Assembly: GCA_038503075.1 (NCBI GenBank)
Contig: JBCAML010000013.1
Location: 1,426,001 to 1,490,000 of the forward strand
Source of the DNA: Gyromitra esculenta
Lineage: Eukaryota; Ascomycota; Pezizomycetes; Pezizales; Discinaceae
DNA length: 64,000 nt
Direction of reading: 5' to 3'
Part shown: positions 33,969 to 44,100 of the stretch, one piece after another
Numbering within the stretch: position 1 is the stretch's first letter
Layout of the letters: each line of letters starts with the position of its first letter
The notes under the pieces: model-generated
Database searches by the model: none
Told to the model about the DNA's origin: nothing
What the model saw: only the letters and a program-made list of their open reading frames with translations
Position numbers and translations under genes: made by a program

Positions 33969-36647
33969 CTAAATCACTCTTGTTAAGACCAAACGTTTAG
34001 CGCCTTTTGAAGCTTGCTCACCTAACAGGTCCTGGCCGGCGACTAGTTCATCTTGCTGTGGAGTTTTGGCAACCGATGCACCGGAACAATCTTGTAGCAG
34101 AAACTCCATAAGATGATCGCTACCGCCCGATGCCAGCCAGTTAATTGCTGTGAATCGGTCCTCGTCTATAGTCGAGATATTAGTGTTATGGTTCAGCAGC
34201 TCCCGAACTACATTATCGTGGCCTACAGCTGCGGCTAGGTGTGTTGCGGTTCGCTGGTTTTTGTCTCGAGCCGAAGCATCCGCTCCGCATTCTAGCAGCT
34301 TCTGGACAACTGCACAGTGCCCTGCGGATGCAGCTATGTGGAGTGCTGTTTGTTGAACATAATCCCTGGCTGCGACATCCGCTTTGTGGTCTAACAGCTG
34401 TTGAACTATTACAACCTGCCCTGCGGCTGCGGCCCAGTGCAACGGTGTCCGTTGGTGTTTGTCCACCGCCGAGATATCAGAATTATGATTTAGCAGCTGT
34501 AGAACTACTGTAGCATGACCTGCAGATGCTGCAAAATGAAGGGCTGTCAGGTTATTTACATCCACAGCGGTGACATTGGCCTTATTCAGTAGCAATTCAG
34601 AGGCAATCCTGTCATTACCCGTTGCAGATACGAGGTGAAGTGTAGTTCGACCTTTTCTATCAACTGCCGTGACATCAGCTCCATTCTTCAACAAAAGCAA
34701 AAATACCGCGAAATGGCCTTCGCATGCCGCAAGATAGAGCGGCGTTTGGCGGTTTTTATCAATGGCTTCAATGTCAGCCCCGAAACCTAGAAGCTCTTTG
34801 GTGACCTTGTGATGGCCTGCAACAGCGGCCAAATGGAGCGGTGTCTGATTGTCTTTATCGACCGCCGAGATATCTGCGCCACTGCTGATTAGTTCACGGA
34901 CTGCTATTTCATGGCCTGAATATGCCGCCATGTGAAGCGCGGTTCGCCGACACTTTCCGCCGACAGTTGAGACGTTAGCCTTCTCTGCCACCAGCGCTCT
35001 GATGAGGGCGTGATATCCACCGTCTGCTGCGTAATGGAGTGCTGTACACTTGTCTCGATCCTGAGCTGAAACTTCCGCCCCATGATCTAGCAGCTCCTGG
35101 ACCACTGGAATGTGCCCTGCGGATGCTGCAAGGTGGAGAGGAGTTTGCAGATTCTTATCTGTCGCTGACGGGCTGACTTGGCTAACTAGTAGAATCGTTA
35201 CCACCGGGCAGTGTCCGCCAAGTGCTGCTAAGTGAAGTGGTGTCCGCTGGTCCGCGTCTTCTAGTGAGCGGCCATCGGTTTGTGGTAGCAGAAACAGAAC
35301 TACCATATGATGTCCAGCAGATGCCGCCAAATGGAGCGCTGTTCGACGGTCTTTATCGATCGCTGAACTTTCGCCCCCGCGGCTGAGCAGATCTCGGACT
35401 ACCCATTCATGTCCTCCGGATGCAGCAAGATGAAGTGGTGTTCGTTGATCAATATCCATGCTCGAAGTTTCCGCTCCAGAGGTTAGCAGCACCTGTGTCA
35501 TCTTGACATGGCCTGCAGATGCTGCCAGGTGCAGGGGTGTCTGTCTTTTACTATCCACTGCTAAGACTTTAGCTCCCCCAGCAATAAGCTTTAAAGCTAA
35601 GGCATGATGGTTGTTGGATGCCGCGAGGTGGAGCGCTGTTTGACGGGAGCTGTCTATGGCAGAGACGTGAGCTCCGTTGCTGAGTAGTATCTCGACCGCC
35701 GCTTCACGATCTGCGGAAGCTGCCAAGTGGAGTGATGTCCGCTGGTTCTTGTCGGTGGCCTGAATATTGGCATTGTGCTCCAATAGGACTTTAATCACTC
35801 CGACACGGCCTGAGGACGCCGCTAAATGGAGTGCCGCTCGCCGGTCATTATCCAGTGCCAAGACATCCCCTCTGAGGCCTAATAGGTCTCTAACTAATTC
35901 TCTATGCCCTGCAGCTGCTGCTAAATGGAGTATTGTTTTTCCGCTCCGGTCCGCAATCCACAACTCGCTCTTCCATTTCAGTAAAAGTGAAAATATCTTG
36001 GTTTGGCCTGCGAATACCGCCAAGTGAAGCGGAGTGCGCTGATCCTTATCCAGTGCCGAAACATTGGCTCCGCTTGCCAATAGTCGTTCCACTATCTCTT
36101 CATGGCCCTTTGATGCAGCCAGGTGTAGAGCTGTCTGCATATGTTTATCCACCGCCGTAAAGCTTGATTTCCGATCCAGCAGGTCCTGTGCTATCTCACT
36201 ATGCCCCTCAGAAGCCGCCAGGTGAAGCGGTGTTTGTAGGTCATCATCTACAGCCGTGACATCAGCTTTATAGTCAATCAGTTTCTGAACCGTTTCCCCA
36301 TGTCCTGCGAGCACCGCCAGATGGAGCGCGGTACGCCCGTCATTATCCACAGCTGCTATGCTCACTCCCGACATCAGAAGCAACGGGATCAACTCGACAT
36401 GGCCTCCAGATGCGGCTAGATGAAGAGCATTGCGCCCAAAGAAGTCAACGGAAAGGATATCGACATTTTTCGTCAGTAGCAACGTCACCACGCGACTCTT
36501 CCCGGATTCTGCCGCGAGGTGCAGTGCGTTGGAGCCATGTTCGTTGACTGTAGATATGTCGAACCCTTCATCGATCAGGGCTTTTACTCTCATATGGTCA
36601 CCAGAGCTGGCTGCAGCGTGGATTCCAACGCTTTGGGACGCCCCCAT
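33969..36647 (-). CDS. Large ankyrin-repeat protein with predicted N-myristoylation
   Basis: A single exon of 892 residues, almost all ankyrin repeats: roughly 25 units of the canonical 33 residues with T-A/P-L-H-L-A-A-S/A-x-G-H cores and D-K-x-x-x-T joints. The N-terminus M-G-A-S-Q-S fits the N-myristoylation consensus (Gly2, Ser6), which would tether the protein to a membrane. The first unit begins within about ten residues of the start. The repeats are more diverged from each other than the TALQAAA arrays at 1-13 kb and of a different subfamily. The C-terminus is a short tail without a further domain. No catalytic domain is present, so it should act as a scaffold or binding protein. It is next to, and in line with, the protease gene, suggesting a possible functional pairing, not shown by the sequence. 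Confidence 0.85.
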   Translation of the reverse strand: MGASQSVGIHAAASSGDHMRVKALIDEGFDISTVNEHGSNALHLAAESGKSRVVTLLLTKNVDILSVDFFGRNALHLAASGGHVELIPLLLMSGVSIAAVDNDGRTALHLAVLAGHGETVQKLIDYKADVTAVDDDLQTPLHLAASEGHSEIAQDLLDRKSSFTAVDKHMQTALHLAASKGHEEIVERLLASGANVSALDKDQRTPLHLAVFAGQTKIFSLLLKWKSELWIADRSGKTILHLAAAAGHRELVRDLLGLRGDVLALDNDRRAALHLAASSGRVGVIKVLLEHNANIQATDKNQRTSLHLAASADREAAVEILLSNGAHVSAIDSSRQTALHLAASNNHHALALKLIAGGAKVLAVDSKRQTPLHLAASAGHVKMTQVLLTSGAETSSMDIDQRTPLHLAASGGHEWVVRDLLSRGGESSAIDKDRRTALHLAASAGHHMVVLFLLPQTDGRSLEDADQRTPLHLAALGGHCPVVTILLVSQVSPSATDKNLQTPLHLAASAGHIPVVQELLDHGAEVSAQDRDKCTALHYAADGGYHALIRALVAEKANVSTVGGKCRRTALHMAAYSGHEIAVRELISSGADISAVDKDNQTPLHLAAVAGHHKVTKELLGFGADIEAIDKNRQTPLYLAACEGHFAVFLLLLKNGADVTAVDRKGRTTLHLVSATGNDRIASELLLNKANVTAVDVNNLTALHFAASAGHATVVLQLLNHNSDISAVDKHQRTPLHWAAAAGQVVIVQQLLDHKADVAARDYVQQTALHIAASAGHCAVVQKLLECGADASARDKNQRTATHLAAAVGHDNVVRELLNHNTNISTIDEDRFTAINWLASGGSDHLMEFLLQDCSGASVAKTPQQDELVAGQDLLGEQASKGAKRLVLTRVI

Positions 36648-38283
36648 TTTGCTAGTTGGTATGAACTGCTCAATTAAAAGTAGGGTGGAGTTTTCCTCGA
36701 CGTAGACAGTGTTCGTTCGGGTGTGCTAGTGAGGTTTTAAGGTGAAGAAACAGGGTGTTTTTGACTGAGGTGATTGTGACTGAGGTGGATAATTGCCCCC
36801 CCACCGCTCAATTGTCGTAAAAGATGCACTTTTGCGTTTAGGCAGCAATGCAGAACGCGAATCGATATCCGCGGGGTTAATAGCTGGCCGCTTAATACGG
36901 CAAAGATCTCGGCGAATAGCAATCGGGGAATAAGCAAAATGATTGGGACAAGGCGAAACTTGTAATCAAGTACCCAGCCATGCATATGATAATGCCTAAT
37001 TTTCCTGGTGGGGCTGCAACTGTTGGTAATATCATTTTTCGCTTTAGAGTTGGTTTGATTCGCTGCTTAAGCATGTCCAGTCTTGGCAGTCAGATTGTGA
37101 TACCAATGATCATAAAACTGGAAAAAAAGGCAATGTTTAAAGGAGAGTACTCTCTAATTGCCTAGCAAGACCTCCGTCTATAGTCATACAGTATGAAAAA
37201 ATAAGATGAATCTACTATTGTGTTTTTGGGAAATTTTAGCTTGATTCTGGGGAACTACTGTATTTATGTTAGCAATCCAGTATTACTTTAGCATTGTTTT
37301 AGAATGCTACGCATATGCTATATTAGCTGCGTAGCCTTTCCGGTCCTGTAGTTACTCTTATTGCTGGTAAGAATGATTTTACGTATTCTAGGTCTCTATG
37401 TTCCACAGAGATCCTCTGCTGACACGGTATCTCCCCCGATTGTGAGTTAGTGTTGGTCGCCGAGCCAGATATAGCTTGAGATGAAAGTCACCTACCAGAA
37501 TGAAGTGTTATATGTGTTTGACCACCCCAACTTTTGCAGATCCGATCCTCATAGCTAACCGAGCAACCGAGCAGATCCGAATAAGGTAAGTGGATAATGT
37601 GAAGTATACACGCTGTTATTTCGAGTGGCTGGTGATTTCAATTTTAGCTGTCTCCCAGCATCTGATGAGTATATACCGTCCTACATGCGAGAATAAAGGC
37701 GGTAGGGAAGTTCTCTCTCCTAGAAAAATAGTTTGATTTTACGTCGAGGACGGGTAGGAACCTAGTTTCTCCTGAGATTCCGCAATTGGAGCTCCCGACA
37801 ACATAGAATCAAGAGATAAAGAAGCAGTCTGTGATGTTGTAGGAGATGAGCTCCATTCGGTTGAGGTTGTATGGCGAGGGTACAACTTCAGGTGTCCTAT
37901 GTCACCCACTAGCTTTGATTAGAGTGATACATCACCAGACAAAAAGTTTGCTGACCTCTCAAACAAAATTTGAATATAGACCTAGTATTCAAAATTGGCG
38001 GATTAAGCGAGTGCAGTAATCTGCTTTCCCGGTATGTAAAAATTCGACATGGTTGAGTTGTTGACTTCAGATGGGAATGAATTACGTTTAAACCTGATGT
38101 GGTGAGATATCTCAGGGCGAGAGCCCGGCATAGAGATGAGCATAGACATAATGCGAGATCGATTTAAAGGCAGGAAGATTATGCAATATAGATCTACGAC
38201 AATAAAGCCAACAATTAACAGCAGAACAAAAACCTGGTCCAACTCATAAACCACCCACACCGCCATCCCGTCCTTCCGTCTAT
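36648..38283. other. Intergenic region, ankyrin gene to E2-like gene
   Basis: I see no supported gene. It contains the upstream region of the ankyrin gene and the 3' flank of the E2-like gene. Confidence 0.5.
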
Positions 38284-39158
38284 TCACACACTCAAGCTCT
38301 CTCTCTCCTCCACCGCCTTCTTCACATGCACTTTAACCTCTTCCACCACCCCTTGATCCATCTCAACGAACCGAATCTGCCCAACCATAAGCCCATGCCG
38401 TAGATCAGCAACCCACTTCCGTCTCTGCAGCACAGACACACCAAGACCCACACGACCAACAAGAGGAGCACCTACCGGCTCATCCCCGCCTCTTTTCCCG
38501 CTGCCATAAAGCGCGCCTTCACTGCCACTCGCGTCCACCACAACCCCAACCCTCTCGTCCCATCCCCCTGTTGCTCCACGTCCTCCTTCCGAACTCCACG
38601 CTTTCCACGCGGCAGGGTTCTCAGCTGCACTTAACGGGATTGCGTCAAGTGTTTGTGCATCATCGAGACTCGCTTTGATGTACGAGAGCACGTCGAGAGT
38701 ACTCGGCTCCGACACCACATCGCTGAACCAATGCGGGAACCCGTGCCGTAGCGAGAATAGGCCAGGAGTAACCGAGGACGGCGTGTGCGGTGCAATCAAC
38801 GGGTGGTAGATGGATGTATGGAACGTGACTGTGGGTGCGACCGTCGGGTACCGTTCTGGAAATACTATCGTGAATTTAAAGATTCCGCGATGGTAAGGCC
38901 CTAGCTATATCAGCAATGCGCAAGCACGGCAAGAATAATTAGGGGTACCTTTTCGGACGAAAATCACGCCCCACCAGGTCATGGGATCGTTAGGCGAGAG
39001 GGACATGTAGACTCCCGGTGGTGCTGCATGTTTCAGACTTGCACTGGAAGCTCGTCAGCTGGCAACAAGGTATGCAGGAGAAGAAGGGGTGTGTACAATT
39101 CTACTAATAGGTTCTGACGACGTGCAGCGGGGGTGGTGGAGATTGCTGGTCGAGGCAT
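38284..39158 (-). CDS. E2-like (UBC-fold) protein, AKTIP/FTS type, no catalytic cysteine
   Basis: Three exons, 39158-39097, 39043-38949 and 38900-38284, join in frame to 257 residues. The UBC fold is seen as a first helix (LLVEFASLKHAAPPGVYM), the strand region (WWGVIFVRKG spliced to PYHRGIFKFTIVFP), the P-E-R-Y-P-T-V-A-P-T-V-T-F segment and I-Y-H-P-L. At the place where active E2 enzymes have the catalytic cysteine there is L-I-A-P-H-T-P-S-S, with no Cys. This is the pattern of inactive E2 variants such as AKTIP/FTS, which serve as adaptors in vesicle trafficking. A variable C-terminal domain with glycine-rich loops follows. It is likely a conserved housekeeping gene and not part of the accessory cluster. 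Confidence 0.8.
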
Positions 39159-41138
39159 TGCATGGAGTGGTGAGAGCGGTGAGGTGTCGTTGAACTAAGG
39201 TTGGGAGCCGCGTGCTTAGCGTTAGCTTGTGGTACCGAAACATCCCCGTTTATCCTCGATATGTCCAACAGGGATAGTACTAGTACTATCGGTAGTGCGA
39301 CTTATATTAGTACGCTGTGAATACTAATCACTAAATTATTTATTCTAGTTTAACCTTTAATTCAGGGCCCAGTTGGCACCTATAACCACGGATATGTCCT
39401 TCCTTCCCTCTTATAGAACGACATATCTCGTGCTGTTTGAATGTATCTAGGGTCGGTACTTTTCCTTTTTCCAGCGTGGCTTCCTTTAGATTGCTGTGGA
39501 TGGCGCGCGGTGCGGAAATTATCTGTTTAGCTTGAGTCGATCGCAGCTAGGACCACCCCTAGCTAGGTTGGGTCTGTTTAGCAGGTATAGATACAAGTGG
39601 TTGTGATGAGATAGGCTTCGCTCTTGGTTGTCAACGGTGTAAATGGAATATTCTCAAGAGCGCATTGGCTGTGATGAGGTATATGCGGGCAGAATATTCG
39701 CCGTAGCCTATTTCCAGAGTAAATTGGTGCATGTGTAATAGTGGAAAGTACGGATCTTGAAGAAAATACCGTCAGAAATGTGAAAGGTAAAATGGTCCAT
39801 CGGAACCTCCTGCACAGAGCGGATAGCGATAGAAATGCAGCCTCTGTAGGCAGTTCACTCGCAAAATATGTGCAAGTTGAAGGGAATATCGCAGGAGATT
39901 CCTAGTGGACTAGTCGTGATTATCGGGATTGGCCCCCTATAATTATAAGTCGTTAATATAATAGCCATTCCTGGTATCCTGTTCCTACAGTGATTTACTA
40001 ACTACAAGTTAGTGGTACCGTAAACCGGAAGCCAGTGCACTCCTTATCAATTACTTTACGTCTGATCTTATGTATCTTCATGCATATATACGTGAGTATG
40101 GTTTCCATATTTGAGATCTGGTTGCAATCTCAGATAGCGGGTGCATGCAGGTGTATCTAATCTAAGGCGTAAAATAACGGGTGTTTCGCAACCCGTGAGT
40201 GATCGGGGTGGCAGGTTTTAGCCTTAGTTGGAAACTAATTTCTATAAATCATCTGCTAAATAATAAACGACGGTTTCGCTTTCCCCTCCTTCAAGCAGTC
40301 TCTTATTTCAATGAGCGCACATAATCCGACAACTTATCTATGTTAGAGTTTGGATACCCAAAAATTGTATCAATTCCAACTGTAGCTGTATTTTTATATC
40401 CTTTTCCGCACATAGGGCCTATTATAATTCGAACGTGCCTAGTACTAGTCTATCGTTATCCAGTACTCTTCTTAGGACCGCAACTTAGATTTCCATCATC
40501 GCCGGCATCAATCAATAAGATACATACTTCGTATGTTCCAAGAGATAACTTTACAGGTTGGCTATCTGTAAAATCTTCCCCTGGGACAGCCAATTGCAAT
40601 AATATCTTGCATGTTCTGAGACGCTCCAGTACCGTCACCCGCCTGCAAGCCTATACTTGGAGGCGGCACGTGCGCTCTCACAATTTGAGGTTGCACAGCC
40701 CCGACCACAATCACAGCCATCTCTGTGGAAGAAATTCTTGGCTGACTCCACCGAGAAAAGATCACAGAGATTTCACGGAGGAAAGTGTATGCTGTTTTGG
40801 TCAATTGAGAAGCTGTTTCTGCGAAGAGGCTGAGGCTCAAGAGTTAAGTGACCTGTCAGTTCCGTAACCTCACGTTCAAGCACAAGTCTCAATCCAACCA
40901 CTGAATGCTCAGAGTGCGAACGTGTGTAGGCAGAGTATCCAATCATCTTATAGAAATTGAAAATCCTTACTTGGGCAGCTGCTGGCGATTTCCGCATACC
41001 CAGTATTCATCCGCACTTAGCAGACAAGGCTGGAAAATTCAGCAGGTAATGTCGAAACTTCTCTCCGTTAGACATATCAAGCTTAAGAAATAATCTTTAT
41101 CCTCGAACGGTCTAAGCATCTACAACTCGCTCAAAAAA
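39159..41138. other. Intergenic region upstream of the TPR-CHAT gene
   Basis: About 2 kb without a supported gene. Open frames on both strands at 40340-40997 overlap each other and show no known domain; one of them may be a remnant. The 40.3-41.1 kb part should hold the TPR-CHAT promoter. Confidence 0.45.
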
Positions 41139-44100
41139 ATGGACTCCATCAGTCAACTCAGCAAAGCCATGCAGCAGGGTGAAGCTACCCTTGCAAGAAT
41201 CCCGAAAGACCATCCCGAGCGGGCACAAATACTTAGCAACCTAGGCGTCTACTCGAATGCGCGGTATAACCTACAGGGAGACCCAAAAGACCTTGCAGCG
41301 TCGATTAAATGGTCCGAACAAGCTGCGGAGGTAGCCCCAGAGGGCCACCCCCACCGTTCCATGATCCTCTATGCTCTGGCTACGCATCTCCAAGGTCGGT
41401 ATGAGCGACTCACGGCACTTGGCGATCTCGAAGCAGCCATTGCATGGGCAAAAGAAGCAGTGAAGGCAGCGCCGAAAGGCCACCCTTATCTTCCGATCAC
41501 TTTAGACCTCTTGGCCAACCTTCGTCATAATCGATATATGCATCCCGAAGTTGGCGTCAAGGGCGACATTGATGAGGCCATCGAGGCGATTAAAGCAGCG
41601 CTCGCAGCAACCCCGCCAGATGACCCTTATTTCGGGATTAGGTTGAATAATCTGAGCAACTATATCCACGCACGATATGAACGACTAGGAGCTCTAAACG
41701 ATCTAGAAGCGTCTATTTCGCGAGCTCAAGATGCTGTAAAAGCTACCCCAAAAGACCATGCTGGTCGTGCAGGTGTACTATACACTCTGAGTGCTCACCT
41801 TCAAAGTCGGTATGAGCGACTAGGAGGCCCAGCAGACCTTAACGCAGCAATCCTTCAGGCGGAAAAATCCGTGAATGCAGCACCTGTGGGTTCCCCTATC
41901 AGTCTTACTGCCTTGGACGGTTTAGCGAACCTCTACGAGAGACGACATGACCAAGGGGGGGCCCTAGCAGACCTTGAATCGGCTATCGAAAAGGTGAAAG
42001 TAACTCTAACAACAGCTCCAAGGGACGATCAAGATAACGCTGAAAGATTGAACAATTTAAGAAACTACCTCTCCAAGCGGTCCCAGCGACAAGGGGCCAC
42101 CAATAATCCGGACAGCTCCACTACAAAACGCGAAGCAACGACAACAGTAACCGCAGCAAGCTACCCAGACGACGCAGTTTTACTGTGTCTCGAAAATCGC
42201 TATGATCACCTAGGATCATTGGAGGACCTCGAAAACGCCATCAAGAACCTCAAGATTGCCCTAACAGGATCTCCAAATGACAACGAACATCATACAGCGG
42301 CACTGAATTATCTGGTTGACTGCCTCATGCATCGGTACGAGCGGCTAGGGGAACTTAGTGATCTGAACGAGGCAATCGAGCAGTCTCAAGCTGTTGTGGA
42401 AGCCATGCCTAACGATTGTCCTGATAGTGCGGATAGATTATGCAGCTTGAGTGACCTGTTCTCCAAGCGGTATGAAAAACTAGGGGCTCCTGCAGACCTC
42501 GACAGCGCGATCGAGCAGACCAGGGCAGCTCTAGAAGCAACTCTGAATAGCCATCCAGATCGCATAGCTATATTGATTTGTCTAAGTACCCAACTGCACA
42601 GCAGGTATAAACTCGAGCGATCTGACGGTTATCTTGAGGATGCCATTATGAACCTTGAGGTTGCTCTACAGTTATCTACAGAGGACGGGCATCATAGGGC
42701 TCTGATATGTAGTTATTTGAGCGACTACCTCACCGTACGATATGAAAGATTGGGATCTCGTAGCGACCTAGACTGTGCAATCGATCGAGCCAAAGCAAGC
42801 GTTGCGGTAACCCATCCGGGTGATCCTCATTACGCAGAGAGACTAGGTTATCTGAGCGCCCGATTCTATAGCCGATATCAGCTGTTGGGGATATTTAGCG
42901 ATTTGGAAACTGCACATGAGTATTCAACAGCAGCCCTGGTAGCAACGCCAGAAGGGCACCCCGACTGGCCCATCAGACTGCACAACCTGAGCAACTGCTT
43001 CTCGAATCGATATGATCATCGAGGAGAACCTAAAGACCTCGACAGCGCAATTGAACTGAGCAAAATAGCACTATCGAAAGTCTTAGAAAGTAATCCAGAC
43101 CGTGCAGCAATTCTAGAGGGCCTGAGCAACTGTCTTGGAAGACGTTATGATCGGCTAGGAAATTTGAGCGACCTCGAAGTAGCGATTGAGCACGCAACAA
43201 TCAGTGTCGAAACAGCCCCAAGCAATGACCTCGATCATGTAGGAAGATTAAACAACCTTAGCATTCTGTACTACCATCGATATTTGCTGGTGGGAGATCT
43301 TACTGATTTGGAGTGTGCAATTGAACGCGTTAACACCGTCCTGGCGACAGCCTTGGAAAATAGCTCCGCCCGCGTCGAGGGTCTAAGCCATCTTAGTAAC
43401 TGCCTTTTCAGCCGATATAAGCGATTAGGGAACCTTGAAGATATGAACAGTGCAATGGAGCAGACCAAAGCAGCCCTAGAAATCGTACCGGAGGGTCACC
43501 CTGGTCGTCCAAGCATATTGCATAATCTCAGTATCAGGTTCAAAACTAGATATGAGCAACTAGGAGAAGCTACCGACCTTGAAAGCGCTATTGAGAAAGC
43601 AAAAGAGAGTGTTGCAAACACTCCTGATGGCCATCCAAAGCGTGCTCTACGGCTCACAAACCTCGGAAATGTTCTCTACGCCAGGCATGAGCGGCTGGGT
43701 GCTCTAACCGATCTTGAAAAGGCCATTGAGCACAGCAAAGAAGCTCTAGCAGCAACCTTCAGAGATCACATGGACTATGCAGACATATCTACCAGCCTCA
43801 GTCTTCAACTTTCTAGCCGATATAGAAGATTGGGAGACCTTAATGATCTGGAGAGTGCCATTGAGCACGGGAAGACAGCTCTGAGATCAATACCTCCACG
43901 GCATCCGACTCGACCAGATAGGCTGAGCGATATGAGCGATCGATACTCTAGCCGTTATGAGCGGTTGAACGCCCTGAGTGACATTGAAGCAGCCATGGAA
44001 AATATCAAGGAGGCCCTCGCAATAATGCCAAGCGACCACCCTACACGTGCATCAAAATTGAGTAATTTGAGTATTCAATTCATTCGGAGGTACAAGCGAC

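Noticed and set aside
40340..40997. Overlapping ORFs on both strands upstream of the TPR-CHAT gene
   Set aside because: No domain, no matching splice sites, and they overlap the likely promoter. The minus-strand frame 40562-40840 looks somewhat protein-like and may be a remnant.
36648..41138. A gasdermin-like or other cleaved partner next to the CHAT gene
   Set aside because: I looked for one because some CHAT and protease systems cut pore-forming partners. The only gene found here is the E2-like one.
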